Origin: Rhodosorus marinus
Lineage: Eukaryota > Rhodophyta > Stylonematophyceae > Stylonematales > Stylonemataceae
NCBI GenBank assembly: GCA_029953675.1
Contig: JAMWBK010000004.1
Coordinates: 1,550,001-1,614,000 of the forward strand
Length of the DNA stretch: 64,000 nucleotides
Reading direction: 5' to 3'
Part shown: positions 10,701 through 21,677 of the stretch, piece by piece
Layout of the letters: each line of letters opens with the position of its first letter
Numbering within the stretch: the first letter of the stretch is position 1
The notes under the pieces: generated by a model
What the model saw: the letters and a program-made list of their open reading frames with translations, nothing else
Told to the model about the DNA's origin: nothing
Databases searched by the model: none
Made by a program: the position numbers and the translations under genes

Positions 10701-13241
10701 GTCTGGACAGAAGTGGTGTGACCTTTTTGAGATTCGAAACACCTCAAACAGACACCGATATGAGTTTCCATGACAACCTCAGCGGTCTGAAGCAGCTTTT
10801 TAGTTTTGATACATGAGGTTTGGAGAAAATATCTTCCTATGCCAAGTTGGTTTCTCGCGACGAACAGCAATATGCGAGTGGAACTGAGCGGGAGCTAATC
10901 CATGTTTCGCGAGCCCGTCATTTAGAGATCGGCGTCCTAGTGCCCCATGTTGCCATCATAAAAAGATCTGTTCTGCCAGAAATGCCGTGTCCTTGGCAAG
11001 GACGAGTTGGACGATGGCGTGGGCAGGGTTGTGTGCAGTCTTTGGTGACAACGGGCCAATCCAGAGACAACCGAGCCAAACCTAACACGCTGTCCCGTCA
11101 CCGCCCTGTAGTGCCTATCTACGCCTAACTTGAGCTTGCACAGTTGCGGTTTTAGCGCAATCATACTTCTCTGACGTCAGGTTTGTCCAGCCTTTATCAG
11201 AGGCGAAAAAAACAAGTCAGAATGAATGGTTTGCTGCATCACCCTTTAATCCCAAATCCCAAGGAAAAACGTTTAACGCTGCTTCCATCCTACCGGACAA
11301 TTCCAAAAAGCGGTGTGCCTATCATACAGCCTTGTGTCAATACACATTTCCAAGTATGTGTTCCGATTCGCTCCACGGAGAAGTTGTCGCCGTTCAACCA
11401 AAAATAATAGAAGATTATATGCTGTTCCTTAAACACGGTCCGATTTTAGGAAAAAACAGCCCTTGCTCATTGTCGTTTCGTCGCTAAGCGCTCGAAATTT
11501 GCGAAACTCTTCCAAAATATGGACATCAATACATTGTTCTCCTAAAATAGGTATCTAGAACCATGAGCGGGCTACATCGTCTTCGTTGGTGAGCGGGGTC
11601 CAGGCAACTTCTTCACTTTGGAAGTGAGCATTGGGCCCGTTGCATGCATCACAATTGCTCTTTTCTCTTACTTCAGCTTTGTCAAGCCAAAAGTTCATGG
11701 AACGGGTCTTCGTGGGACCGTGATTGAGAGAATGACCTCTTCGGGTAGGATCACTGTGAAGTTGGTTCCTAGGCATCGAATTTTTCACTCGCATTTCACG
11801 GCATGAAGCGATTCCGGTGAAAAAGGTTGAATAAATCATATGGGATTGCCTGACGGCCAATGTTAACGGCATGGTGACGCCGGAGAAGAAATGAAACGGA
11901 AATCGTGAGGGGGCAAGCGCCACCACCACCCACAGTACCACTGATTTTGCTTCTCTACCCATTCATTCCACGACGCTGCGACACAATCAAGCTCGTAGAG
12001 CAAATCTCAGATGCTTCACGTGCAGGAGAGAAGCGAGTCCTTCCTTCCGCAGCTGAGAGATGGAGCACTTTGAGATCCAATTGTTCAAATTGCTTCTTGA
12101 GCTCAGTGGGAACGAGAGCAAGATGGGTCACGGGCATGCCCCAATTAAGGTTGGAAGGCCCTCCCGCAATGCCTGTAAAACTTCAATGTGCCTCGCTTGA
12201 TTTCGAGGCACATTCGGGGCATTATCGCTTTGGGGCATGCCGATTATATAAATTTATTCTGTATATTCATGAAAAAGGCCCCCAGGCTACATCCTTTATA
12301 TTTGAGCTAAAATACAACATATTAGAAATACGACATGCCATCCGGCTAGCTAATTGCAAAGCGTTTTTGACGCGAATGCATGATCCTAGTCAATCTAGAC
12401 AGGTAGTGGTACGATATTCGTTGATTTTCTAAGCAATCCTTACAATTCTGCACCTCGGGTTTGTACCCTCAATTCCAACCTCGAATCGCGTAATCGGCAA
12501 TGGATGGAGAACCCCTCTTGAGGTAGAAAATACGAGGTGTTTCTTCTGGTCGACCCTCGATTCCGTTGCAGAACACCTGTTTTTTTTTATGGCGAGGACC
12601 TCGATTCCACTACAGCCGAGAGAATTCAATTACTGCTTATTACCCCCATGAACACCACCATTTTTATGTAGAAGAATATCAGTGTCTACCTTGCACAATA
12701 TCCTCGATTCCAGCTCGCCTTCCTGGTGGTTATTTTCTGGGTTACTACCCGGTGTTGCTATTTACCAGCGCGGTAATTCTTTCTTCGGGTCCATACCTAA
12801 ATATATCAAAGGTCATTCGTATGGTGAAGAAAACTTGAATCACCCCCATTAAGCATGAATTCTTGGAGCGAAATTCACGGACATAGCAGCAGTCATACAA
12901 CTCCTATAGCATCTACTCGTCGACACCTACCCCCGAAAGGCCACCACCTTGCGAAGCCGCATCTCTGACGAGGTTTGCGCGCCTCAGCAGCAGGATTTTG
13001 GTACATGTAGGGGCCTGTTTGGGGCCTCAGAATCCGGACGAGCCGGTTGGAATCGAGAATATGGCTTGCTGCGGTGGCAATGGGGCCACGCCCCGGCCCT
13101 ACCTTACTTGAACTGAACCATGCAGGAATTTCAAATTTGAAAGCAGCGTTGCGGTGCCCTATAAGGGAGAACTAGTCCGCTTTTTGTATTCACTGGCTTT
13201 ATTAGCATAGCCTACAGCGCTACGCAAACCGTGAAAAGGAA
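7741..13241. other. Gene-poor intergenic region
   Basis: About 5.5 kb without a defensible gene. Open frames at 10303-10870 and 11555-11962 exceed 100 codons but lack domain character and overlap on both strands. The region contains a nested inverted repeat (12134-12240). Its base composition is mixed, with T-rich runs at 8800-8850 and 9015-9030. Decayed mobile DNA is possible but not shown. Confidence 0.35.
12134..12240. repeat. Nested inverted repeats
   Basis: The outer arms GCATGCCCCA (12134-12143) and TGGGGCATGC (12231-12240) are exact reverse complements. Inside them AATGTGCCTCG (12185-12195) pairs exactly with CGAGGCACATT (12204-12214) across an 8-nt loop. Together they could form a two-level stem. 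No transcript signal is seen. Confidence 0.8.
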
Positions 13242-13690
13242 CTAAGAACTAGGTAGGGAAGCGTTCAAACCCAGGCGCCGATGGCGCGCCTCGGCAAGCA
13301 TGCTGCTCGAATATCGCCACAGAGAGACACATAAGCGCCGCAAAAGTTCCAAGTATTCAACAGGATGCTCAGTGAAACATTTCCGCAACCACTCCAAACC
13401 CGACTTCTCCACGTGACCAAAGCTTTCCACAATGAAAGGCTGGAACCGGTGGGAGCGACCCTCAGCGCGAGGCAGGCTGGCCATACTCTCAGCATACCGT
13501 CGTTCCTTCACGCGGCGAAGGGCCGAAGCAGCCGCTCCCCGGCGGCGGGCGGCAGCCGTGAGATGGGCGCTTGCCACAGGGCATGTAATCGCGAGGTCAA
13601 CATATGCTGAGCGTCTGGCGGCAGCATCGGAGACGAGGAGATCTGCGATACAGCGGGGCGGTGCCCTATCCGAGACGGATTCACTTGCTT
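13242..13690 (-). pseudogene. Non-LTR retrotransposon C-terminal remnant
   Basis: Read on the minus strand, an open stretch of about 148 residues ends at the stop near 13242. It is cut off by an in-frame stop at about 13690. It contains RCIADLLVSDAA, YVDLAITCPVASAHL, an Ala/Arg-rich helix, a Lys-Glu-Arg-Tyr segment, and RFQPFIVESFGHVEKSGLEWL. This order (R-x-A-D-L-L-V, V-D-x-x-I-T-x-P, then F-x-P-F-x-x-E-S-F-G) is typical of the region after the reverse transcriptase in LINE-type polyproteins of algae, protists and animals. No RT domain was found next to it, so it is a relic. The assignment rests on motif memory, not a search. Confidence 0.55.
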
Positions 13691-13694
13691 AGGA

Positions 13695-14190
13695 TCTCCC
13701 TATGAATGACAGATGTTCGCTTGCAGCGAATCCGAAATGGGAGTAGAGAAGGTAGCATCGACCGCTGACCATGCATGCTTTTCCAGTGCTGGTTTATAGG
13801 CAGAATGAAATAGCGATCAGAGTGTCGATGTCGTTATGCGAATCCATACGTAATCTAAATTCGCAGGACAGCTGGCGATGAGCCTCTCATTCGAGCGGCG
13901 GGCTTCATGCTCGCACGGGTTGTTCCAAGATTCAATAGACGCTTTTATTTGCACTGCCTCAGAATCTCACAATGAATCAACAGATTTTGCAGCGAATCCG
14001 AAATGGAAGTAGACAAGGTAGCAATCGGCCACTGACCATTCATGCTTTTCTAGTGCTCTTTTGCGTAGAGAACGAAGTAGCGATCGGAGTGCCGATATCT
14101 TGGTCTCGACTCCATACGTAATCCAAATTCGCCGGACATCTGGGGGTACTCCCATTCGAGCGGCGGGCTCTATGCTTGCAATGGATGTGC
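13695..14190. repeat. Diverged tandem direct repeat, two copies of about 220 bp
   Basis: Copy 1 (about 13695-13925) and copy 2 (about 13955-14190) share TTGCAGCGAATCCGAAATGG, then several blocks in the same order: ATGCTTTTC, TAGCGATC, CATACGTAATC, AAATTCG, CATTCGAGCGGCGGGCT. On the minus strand both keep a similar peptide with CPANLDYVW in one frame, but copy 1 then has a stop. It lies directly behind the retroelement relic and may be part of the same dead element. Confidence 0.7.
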
Positions 14191-15976
14191 AAGAGACCAT
14201 CAAAAAGGTCCAGAACAAGTGCAAAGCAAGCACTATTCCCACGCGTGCGCCACTTCCACCACAAAACTGTCAACTAATTCCAAACAAATTGCGGACAAAT
14301 CTCATCCACTCAAGGGGAGATGTACAACGGATAGCACGACTATCCCCAGGGTGGGTTTCGTGCAAGGGGCGCACAAACATGCAGTTTTCATGGGGAAGGC
14401 ATCACATCAACAATCTAGTGATCGTGATTACTTGGAGAGGACGAGTCCTCCGAACAGCCTTGTTCGCAGAACCTAAATTTTCCGAACCAACAATCTCAAG
14501 AATCATGCATGGAAAGAGTCGACGGCGGATTCAAGTTCCCCTTAGTGCCTCAAAAACGGTGGTAATCTAATTTTATTTCCAAAATCAACGGATGAATTCG
14601 AGATATTGAATTTTTGTAATAAACTGTAATCCTCTAGAAAGTTGAAGAAGAAATTCAAATTTGTTTTTGCTTTTCTCTGCACTATCATATCGATGCATAC
14701 GTGGGAGGGGCCTGTGAAAGGCAGCACAGGGGGTCGGGCTTCTGATTGAGGGTTTTTGGAAACTTTATAAGGGGGGATATGATTCTTACGATAGGTCCTA
14801 AATTTTGATTTATTCTATTTAATTTCTTTGTGTCCTTAGCAACCCCTCTTTACCGTCGTCACTATCTTTTTTACGTTTACTACCACGGGGTGCATAACCT
14901 GATTGGAAGGAGCGCACGCCGTTTGTTGGCTTGGGGGATCACTTGATCGCAGTCTCGGCTCGTTTTGCAACACCTTTTCCGCGTGCAGGGCTAATGGTAA
15001 TCAAAAAGAAATCATGGAGATTCCGTTGCGCTCCATGCGGCATTGAAACGAAAGGACAGCACACCGCAGATATGTCCGGTCTCTACTCCTTTGGACGCAC
15101 CCCTACTGAACTGAGGAGATGAAAAAAAGGGAGGTGCTGTCATCATGCTCGGTAATCCACACTCCTCGCTCTTCTAAGTTGATATCGGCCTGGCGGGTAC
15201 CCGGGACGTAGCTAGACCTTTTGTAATGAGATACCAAAATTCAAGTAAACTGGCCGCCGTGACTTCGCCAGGATCTAATCACCATTATAGAAATATATCT
15301 TGGCATTTGTAGGTCGAGTGCTGGCATAGACCAACCCTGAATTGTCGTACCTTTTGGACACCTTCGCTCGTACAGCAAAAACGTTGACGCCTCAGCTGAC
15401 GGTTCTCTGCACCGTTAGCCCTTGTTGCACAGCGAGGGACTGTAAAATACTTGCGAGCTGTGCGAAATAGCGCCAGAATTGTTCAATCCAGATTTAGAAG
15501 CGCAAGCAGTTTGGGTGACTCATACCCATTTCGCGTATGCCCATGATTGATGAAGTGGCAAGACTTCAGAGCTTTTGTCAGGAGCGGAGCGGAACACTGT
15601 ATGATCCCGAGCTATCAATAATCCGTCCGACGTCAGCGGATTGGGTGAGAAAGCCTTCAATTTGGAAAAACCTAGTTCGCATCCGGAGTCGAATTTAACA
15701 ATCTCAGTCATTCTCGCAAATGGAGAAAGATCTCCATGCTGCAGGGGGTTCAAACGAGCCTTTAGACGGTTCCTGGATGGTCGAGAAATTTTGCACTGTT
15801 CCAAGCGTGCTATCCCCTATCTCGCTTCCAATCGGACTGACTTTAAAATCCTGCCTTCAAGATCGCAGAGTATACCAACCACCACTACCACCACAACCAC
15901 GGTATAAAGAGCTTAGCATCTCCACAAGTCGAGGTGGGGCTCTTGTCTGCGCTACCCCTACTTGTGGGCCTTACAT
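14191..15976. other. Intergenic, no supported gene
   Basis: Nothing recognisable. Short frames on both strands overlap and lack domain features. The last about 100 bases before 15977 contain an ACCACTACCACCACAACCAC-type run (about 15880-15900) that may belong to the leader of the repeat-protein gene. Confidence 0.35.
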
Positions 15977-17293
15977 ATGAGTGCCATCGGCAGCAGCTAC
16001 GCCACAATGACGGGGAAGATCTTGATTTCTGTATTTGCATGCTTGTTTCTGATTATTCAGACAGCCGCGTTCCCAACGCAGCACCGACAGCATTATGCCG
16101 ATCATCAAGAAGGAGAAGGGATTGCGCTTAGGCTGAACAACTCAACAATCGAACGCATGCCTCCCAGGAACGAAACTGGAGGAGGTCACTGGAGACGCCC
16201 AGGGCACAATATCACTACCGACGGCATGCCTCCCAGGAATGAAACTGGAGGAGGTCACTGGAGACGCCCAGGACACAATAGCACTCCCGACGGCATGCCT
16301 CCCAGGAATGAAACTGGAGGAGGTCACTGGAGACGCCCAGGATACAATAGCACTACCGACGGCATGCCTCCCAGGAATGAAACTGGAGGAGGTCACTGGA
16401 GACGCCCAGGACACAATAGCACTACCGACGGCATGCCTCCCAGGAATGAAACTGGAGGAGGTCACTGGAGACGCCCAGGACACAATAGCACTACCGACGG
16501 CATGCCTCCCAGGAATGAAACTGGAGGAGGTCACTGGAGACGCCCAGGATGCAATAGCACTACCGACGGCGTGCCTCCCAGGAATGAAACTGGAGGAGGT
16601 CACTGGAGACGCCCAGGACACAATAGCACTACCGACGGCGTGCCACTCAGGAATGAAACTGGAGGAGGTCACTGGAGACGCCCAGGATGCAATAGCACTA
16701 CCGACGGCGTGCCTCCCAGGAATGAAACTGGAGGAGGTCACTGGAGACGCCCAGGATACAATAGCACTAGCGACGGCATGCCTCCCAGGAATGAAACTGG
16801 AGGAGGTCACTGGAGACGCCCAGGACACAATAGCACTACCGACGGCATGCCTCCCAGGAATGAAACTGGAGGAGGTCACTGGAGACGCCCAGGACACAAT
16901 AGCACTACCGACGGCGTGCCTCCCAGGAATGAAACTGGAGGAGGTCACTGGAGACGCCCAGGATGCAATAGCACTACCGACGGCGTGCCTCCCAGGAATG
17001 AAACTGGAGGAGGTCACTGGAGACGCCCAGGAGACAATAGCACTACCGACGGCATGCCTCCCAGGAATGAAACTGGAGGAGGTCACTGGAGACGCCCAGG
17101 AGACAATAGCACTACCAACGGCATGCACCCTCGAAACGAAACTGACAGATATCCCAGAGGACCAGAGGGTAGGCGGCCCCCATATGCCCCAGGTGCATGG
17201 CGAAGACAAATCTGTGGTGAGATCATATCCCACTCCCCGAGCCTGTGCGAGATCGCGATTGTTAGCAGATTCTGCCCAGCTGAATGCGCTTAA
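15977..17293 (+). CDS. Secreted tandem-repeat N-glycoprotein candidate
   Basis: An unspliced frame from ATG 15977 (438 residues) or 16007 (428). The second start gives a clean signal peptide: TGK, a hydrophobic core ILISVFACLFLIIQ, then a TAAFP-type cleavage region. A linker is followed by 14 near-identical 23-residue repeats (69 bp) and one degenerate unit. Each repeat carries PPRNETGGG, HWRRPG and a final N-S-T, so there are two N-glycosylation sequons per unit and about 30 overall. Variation sits mainly at the residue before the second Asn (H, Y, C or D), and in three repeats that position is Cys. The tail has four Cys ending in FCPAECA. An extracellular matrix or cell-surface glycoprotein is likely by inference. 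I do not recognise a family. A 69-bp unit without stops also keeps two other frames open. Confidence 0.65.
   Translation: MSAIGSSYATMTGKILISVFACLFLIIQTAAFPTQHRQHYADHQEGEGIALRLNNSTIERMPPRNETGGGHWRRPGHNITTDGMPPRNETGGGHWRRPGHNSTPDGMPPRNETGGGHWRRPGYNSTTDGMPPRNETGGGHWRRPGHNSTTDGMPPRNETGGGHWRRPGHNSTTDGMPPRNETGGGHWRRPGCNSTTDGVPPRNETGGGHWRRPGHNSTTDGVPLRNETGGGHWRRPGCNSTTDGVPPRNETGGGHWRRPGYNSTSDGMPPRNETGGGHWRRPGHNSTTDGMPPRNETGGGHWRRPGHNSTTDGVPPRNETGGGHWRRPGCNSTTDGVPPRNETGGGHWRRPGDNSTTDGMPPRNETGGGHWRRPGDNSTTNGMHPRNETDRYPRGPEGRRPPYAPGAWRRQICGEIISHSPSLCEIAIVSRFCPAECA
16158..17126 (+). repeat. 69-bp coding minisatellite, 14 full units
   Basis: Fourteen 69-bp units run from about 16158 to 17123, followed by a diverged partial unit. 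Most differ at only a few positions, implying recent expansion or homogenisation by gene conversion. Unit 8 has CCACTC instead of CCTCCC, and units 6, 8 and 12 share a TGC (Cys) variant, which suggests block duplication. Confidence 0.95.
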
Positions 17294-17349
17294 GACACAA
17301 CTCAGAAGATGATATCGAAGAGAACCTGAAGTGGGTCACCTAGCAAACT

Positions 17350-17623
17350 GGTGCCTCCCAGGAATGAAACTGGAGGAGGTCTCTGGAGACGCCCAGGATA
17401 CGATAGCACTACCAAAGGCATGCCCCCTCGAAACGAAACTGAAACGAAAAACTTCAAGGAGTTGATATTCAATAGTGAAGAGTACGCACCAGAGACGGGT
17501 GAAAAGAAAAACTCAACAAATTATAATAAACGAACTTTCGTTCTCTTAGTTTCCTTCACAACCACCGGATCCTTCTTTCAGAGTACCTCCCAAACCCGCC
17601 AACCCCCCCTCCCCCGACATTGA
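17350..17623 (+). pseudogene. Detached repeat unit after the repeat gene
   Basis: About 60 bp after the stop of the repeat gene, one unit reappears (about 17351-17419). It matches the repeat except for HWRR becoming LWRR and a changed end, and is followed by a second partial unit starting PPRNETETK. The frame stays open to 17623 but begins with GTG, not ATG. It is either a 3' exon reached by splicing past the 17293 stop, or a leftover of an earlier, longer array. Confidence 0.45.
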
Positions 17624-18051
17624 AAAAAACCAACAGTTTTCGCTGCTTTTCAAGACCAGGGTTCCACGTCCATAGCTGACAGCACGACTCACCCCAGATT
17701 TCTTAGGTTCAAGAACATGTCTTACAGCTGACGCGCAGTTTTCATCTTTTTCCTTTGTTTCTTGATGGTCAAATGATTGATGCTTAAGACGGCCGATGAT
17801 ACTTTTGAAAGCGATTTAGAGCGGCATTTTAAGATGTTTTCAGGAATCGGTGCCTGGGGAGGGAAGGAGAAGTATCTTCGAGGGTACATGATAAGAGAAT
17901 AGAAGGAGGTAGGCTCCTAGTGTTTGTGGTTAATGGTCACGTGGATTGCCACTGTTTTGTTGGCCCGCTTAGGTTCCTGAAGGACGTGATCTAAGTTTTT
18001 GAGATTTGGACACTGCGCGTCCGCTCGGACGCGCATGCACTTTCCTTCAAA
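17624..18051. other. Intergenic upstream of the axis-protein gene
   Basis: No gene seen. Mixed composition with a purine-rich patch near 17855-17920. It contains the palindrome GCGCGTCCGCTCGGACGCGC (18015-18034), a perfect 9-bp stem around a 2-nt centre, just upstream of the proposed start at 18052. Confidence 0.4.
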
Positions 18052-21000
18052 ATGGTTGGAACCAGGAGAGGATCAGATGGCTCGAATGGGCATGCTTTTT
18101 TCAACGAAATGATGGTGCTGTTTAATCGAATCTCCGACCAACTCTGAAATACTCACAAGCACAATGCGTGCCTGTCTTCTAGGAGAAGTTCAAGGACAGT
18201 AAATTGAACATTGAGAAGACTACTGCAGTTCTAGAAGAGGTGAAGGTGAGCCGCGGAGACCTCAACGATAGAGCATCTACACGCACGAAAACTCTAATGC
18301 TGTTCTCCGATATCCCGACGCTTCATGAAGAACCGCGCTTCTTCGCTATCGGCAGATCACAGGATTGATTTCGTCAAACGCTGTAAGGTGCAGCTTATGG
18401 ATGTGGCGAAGACTAGCAGATGGGACATCGCAGACGAATTGTTAAAATTCCTGCGAGCATCTCTTGAACCGGATGAAACGTGGCCTGGTACGCGACAACT
18501 TCATGTTGTTTTGGTGCCCGACGGAGACACATCAAAGTTTTTCATTCTAAATACCACGTCTTCTCCAACTTGTCCGATGTGGCAGTAACCGCTGTAGAGG
18601 AAGACCTCTACTCGCTCTACTGCGAAGTTTTATCGCCTGGGAGAAAAAAGCAGGGGAAAGTAGTGCTAAGGCTTTCCGATGCAGTCCTTTCGAATGCCAA
18701 ATGGATGAGTACAATCGCACAGTTGTTAGACCTCTGCATTGACGCAGTCACAACGACTCCATCGGAACAGAGCTTTCGACCATTTGTGAAGGTCACAGCT
18801 GCTCTGCTACTCACTCGGAAGGACAATGAGTCTCATTTCAGGGGAAAATATGAATTAGCGAACAGCTATTGCAAGGTGATAAGATCAGCGGCGTTTTTGT
18901 TCTTTGTACTTCTGGAGGGAAACCGTAGCAATGTGGCAACCGCCCTTAGTCTATTTCACAAGCAAGTTTATTGCGAGCAAATCTGGTCTCAGATCAAGCA
19001 AGCGACTGAGATTAGTATTCAGCTGTCACTTTCTGCGGCTACCAAAATTCTTTGCGAGGATGAATCTGATTCGGGGAAGAACTTTCGAGAGTCGTTCACA
19101 CGCAACTTCTCTACGGCAGAGTCGAAAGCGTTCTTTTCAATGTCCAAAGATAGAGAAGAATCAATCCGGGAATTCGTCTCGAAGATAAACTCGAAGCTTG
19201 ATGCGCAGACTCGCTGTTTCACGACGAACTGCAGGATTACGCCCGACGGGGGGCAATCCTTCGAGGCCCAAGTGGACTGGAATATTAGAGCCCTGTCAAT
19301 TCGAAAACCGAGTATGGATCCTATACGAGTATACTATAGCAGCCTTCGCGATGCGGTGAATTTTGATGACAGGGGCTTCAAGGCCATTTTTATAAAAACT
19401 GCACCAGAGCTGTGCACTGACGAGCTCGAGTTCTCCTTCTCGGACCCAGATGAATACCAAGTAGGTTTTATAGGGAAACTTCTCATCTCCCAGGCTCTTC
19501 GTTATTCTCAAGAGCTGTGACTTTACATGCAGACAGTGAAACAGGCGATTGAAAACCGAACTACAAGTGCGTGTTCTGGGCAGGTGCTGCGAAAGGCTTC
19601 CAGGGCATTCCTACTTTCACATTCCGCTCGCCAACCGGAGGTGCGTTTTACGTTTTCTAAGGAGCACGCGAAAGTGTTCTGATCCGTTTTTCCTCTGCGC
19701 GTAGCAAGCAATAGCGGAAAAAAAGAAAGTCGTCAGTCCCGCCCAAGAACGTGCTTGTGCGCAGAACGGTGAGCATGAATATGGGTCGATGCCCCAAAGA
19801 ATTTCACATATGGGCTTTCTTGGCTGAACGGCGAAGAAAGCAAGAACGATCAGGTTCTCCAGAAGCAGGGGAAAAATTCATGCAGGGTAGAACAGAGTCC
19901 GAAATACCTCACGCGCTCGTGGAACAAAAACGTCTGCAAAGTTCCAGTCCTGCAAAGGCGAGCCATGAGAATATTACTGCTGATGATGCCTATGGAGCTA
20001 AGAACGCGGAAGATGAGCTACCGTCTGAGAACCGGAAGGCTACAGTCCCTGCTCGAAAGAACCCACGACGACAGTCTCGCAAGGAAAAAAATTACAAAGA
20101 AGCCGACCTGACAAGCTTGGACGACGTTGACAGACCAAAAAAAGAGGAACGTAAGTGAAACTTGAACCAGGATACAGCCTAGCCCACGTGGGCACCACTA
20201 GTACGAGTGTACTTTGACGTCGAACATTTTTTTGACACGCACTTCGTAGGCTCCGGTTCAAGTCACGGGCAGCCTAAGGGGGCTCCGGAACCTCCAATGG
20301 AAAAGGCAACTAGAACCAAAACTAAGCTAGTAGAACGTGCTAGCAAAAGAACCCCGGATTCACTGGCTAAGGGCGACCTTTCAGCCCAGGTCAAGCACCA
20401 AAGTGCTCCGACTCGAAAGAAGATGGGGTCTGAGGATGTCTCAAAGAAGCAAAGAACGAATACCGAGAAGCTGCACTCAGGCATGGAGCTTGAGCCCCTT
20501 CAAAGGCTTCTTAAGAGCAGAATCTCTGGCATCCGTGAGGAGAAGATCATACTACCTCATCAAGAGCTTGAACTTGAACGTTCAGAGAAACAAAGGATTG
20601 AAGGCGTCCACCCCTCCCATGATTTCATGGATATTAAGGGAAACTCTGAGGACTCAGAAGCGTCATCAGCTGAACCTGTGATCAACCGAGTCCAACGGAT
20701 TCTCGAAAATGTCAGTGATAAAGATGTGCAAACTCCTGCAGGAGCTGAGTCACTGTCCGAGGAGTCTATCTACCTCAAGAGTTACAAGTCTGGAGAATCT
20801 GGGTCTTCCAACGACGGACTTTGCGCTGAATACACTACCCACTCTTTGCTAGACTTGGACAGAGACTTGTCGAGCGTTGATTACTCGGAAGACTCAGACT
20901 CTAGTGTTCACAGTCCTGCGCAGCATCGGAACCTGTACTCAACGGGATATCTTGTCAATACGGCTTTAAAGGTAGTGGAGCTTTCAACGTATCTATCTGG

Positions 21001-21677
21001 ATGGATACGAACAACTAACTCTTGCTACCGTGCTGGCTTCTCACATTTTAACCAATCGTCAGCTACAAAAATCTCTGGTTAAAAAGCTGTCCGCCAAACA
21101 GGCGAAAAGTAAGTACCCGACTCTTTTATATTGTATTTTCAGTGCCTAAACTACAAACGTTGCCGCGGTTGACAGGGAAGGCCGCTCTCAAGAAGTCCAG
21201 CCATCAATACGCAAGGGGCGTTATTGCCGCGGCTCGAGCATCAGTAAGAAGAGCAGTACAAGAGCACTCCAAGAAACTTGCGGTGCTTGAAAAGCAGCTA
21301 AATGGCATTCAGTCGCATGAGGTCTGTTTTCTTGAGTCTTTCTACACAGTACAGAGAAAGAGTTTCATTTCTTGACACCTTCGTACTAATGTATAGGTGT
21401 TCTCATCCGAGTTGCCATCCAAGGCCCAGGCACTCATGGACAACCTTTCTCGAGCTGCGGATGCAAGTAGCTTGAGGTACAATTAAGCTCCATCTGCCAA
21501 CACGTCTCTAGTTTTCTTAGTGGTGTCCGCGTGGAAACTAGGAAAAAAATGAACGCGATTCTCCTAGAGCTTGAGAAAGGGTGTGCGCAAGACATAAAGG
21601 CGATGACGTTATCCAAGAGGAATCGCTCTGAAGATATTCTCAGGCAGATGTCCGCACTAATTTCAAAGGCGAAGTGA
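18052..21677 (+). CDS. SYCP2/Red1/ASY3-like meiotic chromosome-axis protein (putative)
   Basis: Twelve exons join in phase into about 952 residues: 18052-18114, 18183-18245, 18331-18487, 18538-19460, 19533-19640, 19705-19768, 19854-20150, 20250-20971, 21063-21108, 21143-21321, 21397-21476, 21521-21677. Residues 1 to about 300 are helical and ARM-like. A block running from ISIQLSLSAATKILCEDE through KAFFSMSKDREE to FVSKINSKLD resembles the end of the SYCP2 armadillo-like domain. Residues about 300-402 are beta-rich (VDWNIRALSIR, VYYSSLRDAV, GFKAIFIKTAP), like the SYCP2 Spt16M/PH-like domain. A long Ser/Lys/Glu-rich disordered middle follows, then about 150 helical residues likely to form a coiled coil. 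This is the layout of SYCP2/Red1/ASY3, which build the meiotic axis and bind HORMA proteins. The family call is inference. Weak splice sites: exon 1 end, 18331 and 19854. Introns as short as 34 nt are implied. Confidence 0.5.

Noticed and set aside
10303-10870. Overlapping frames of 122-166 codons on both strands
   Set aside because: No domain character in any frame and mutual overlap; probably chance open frames.
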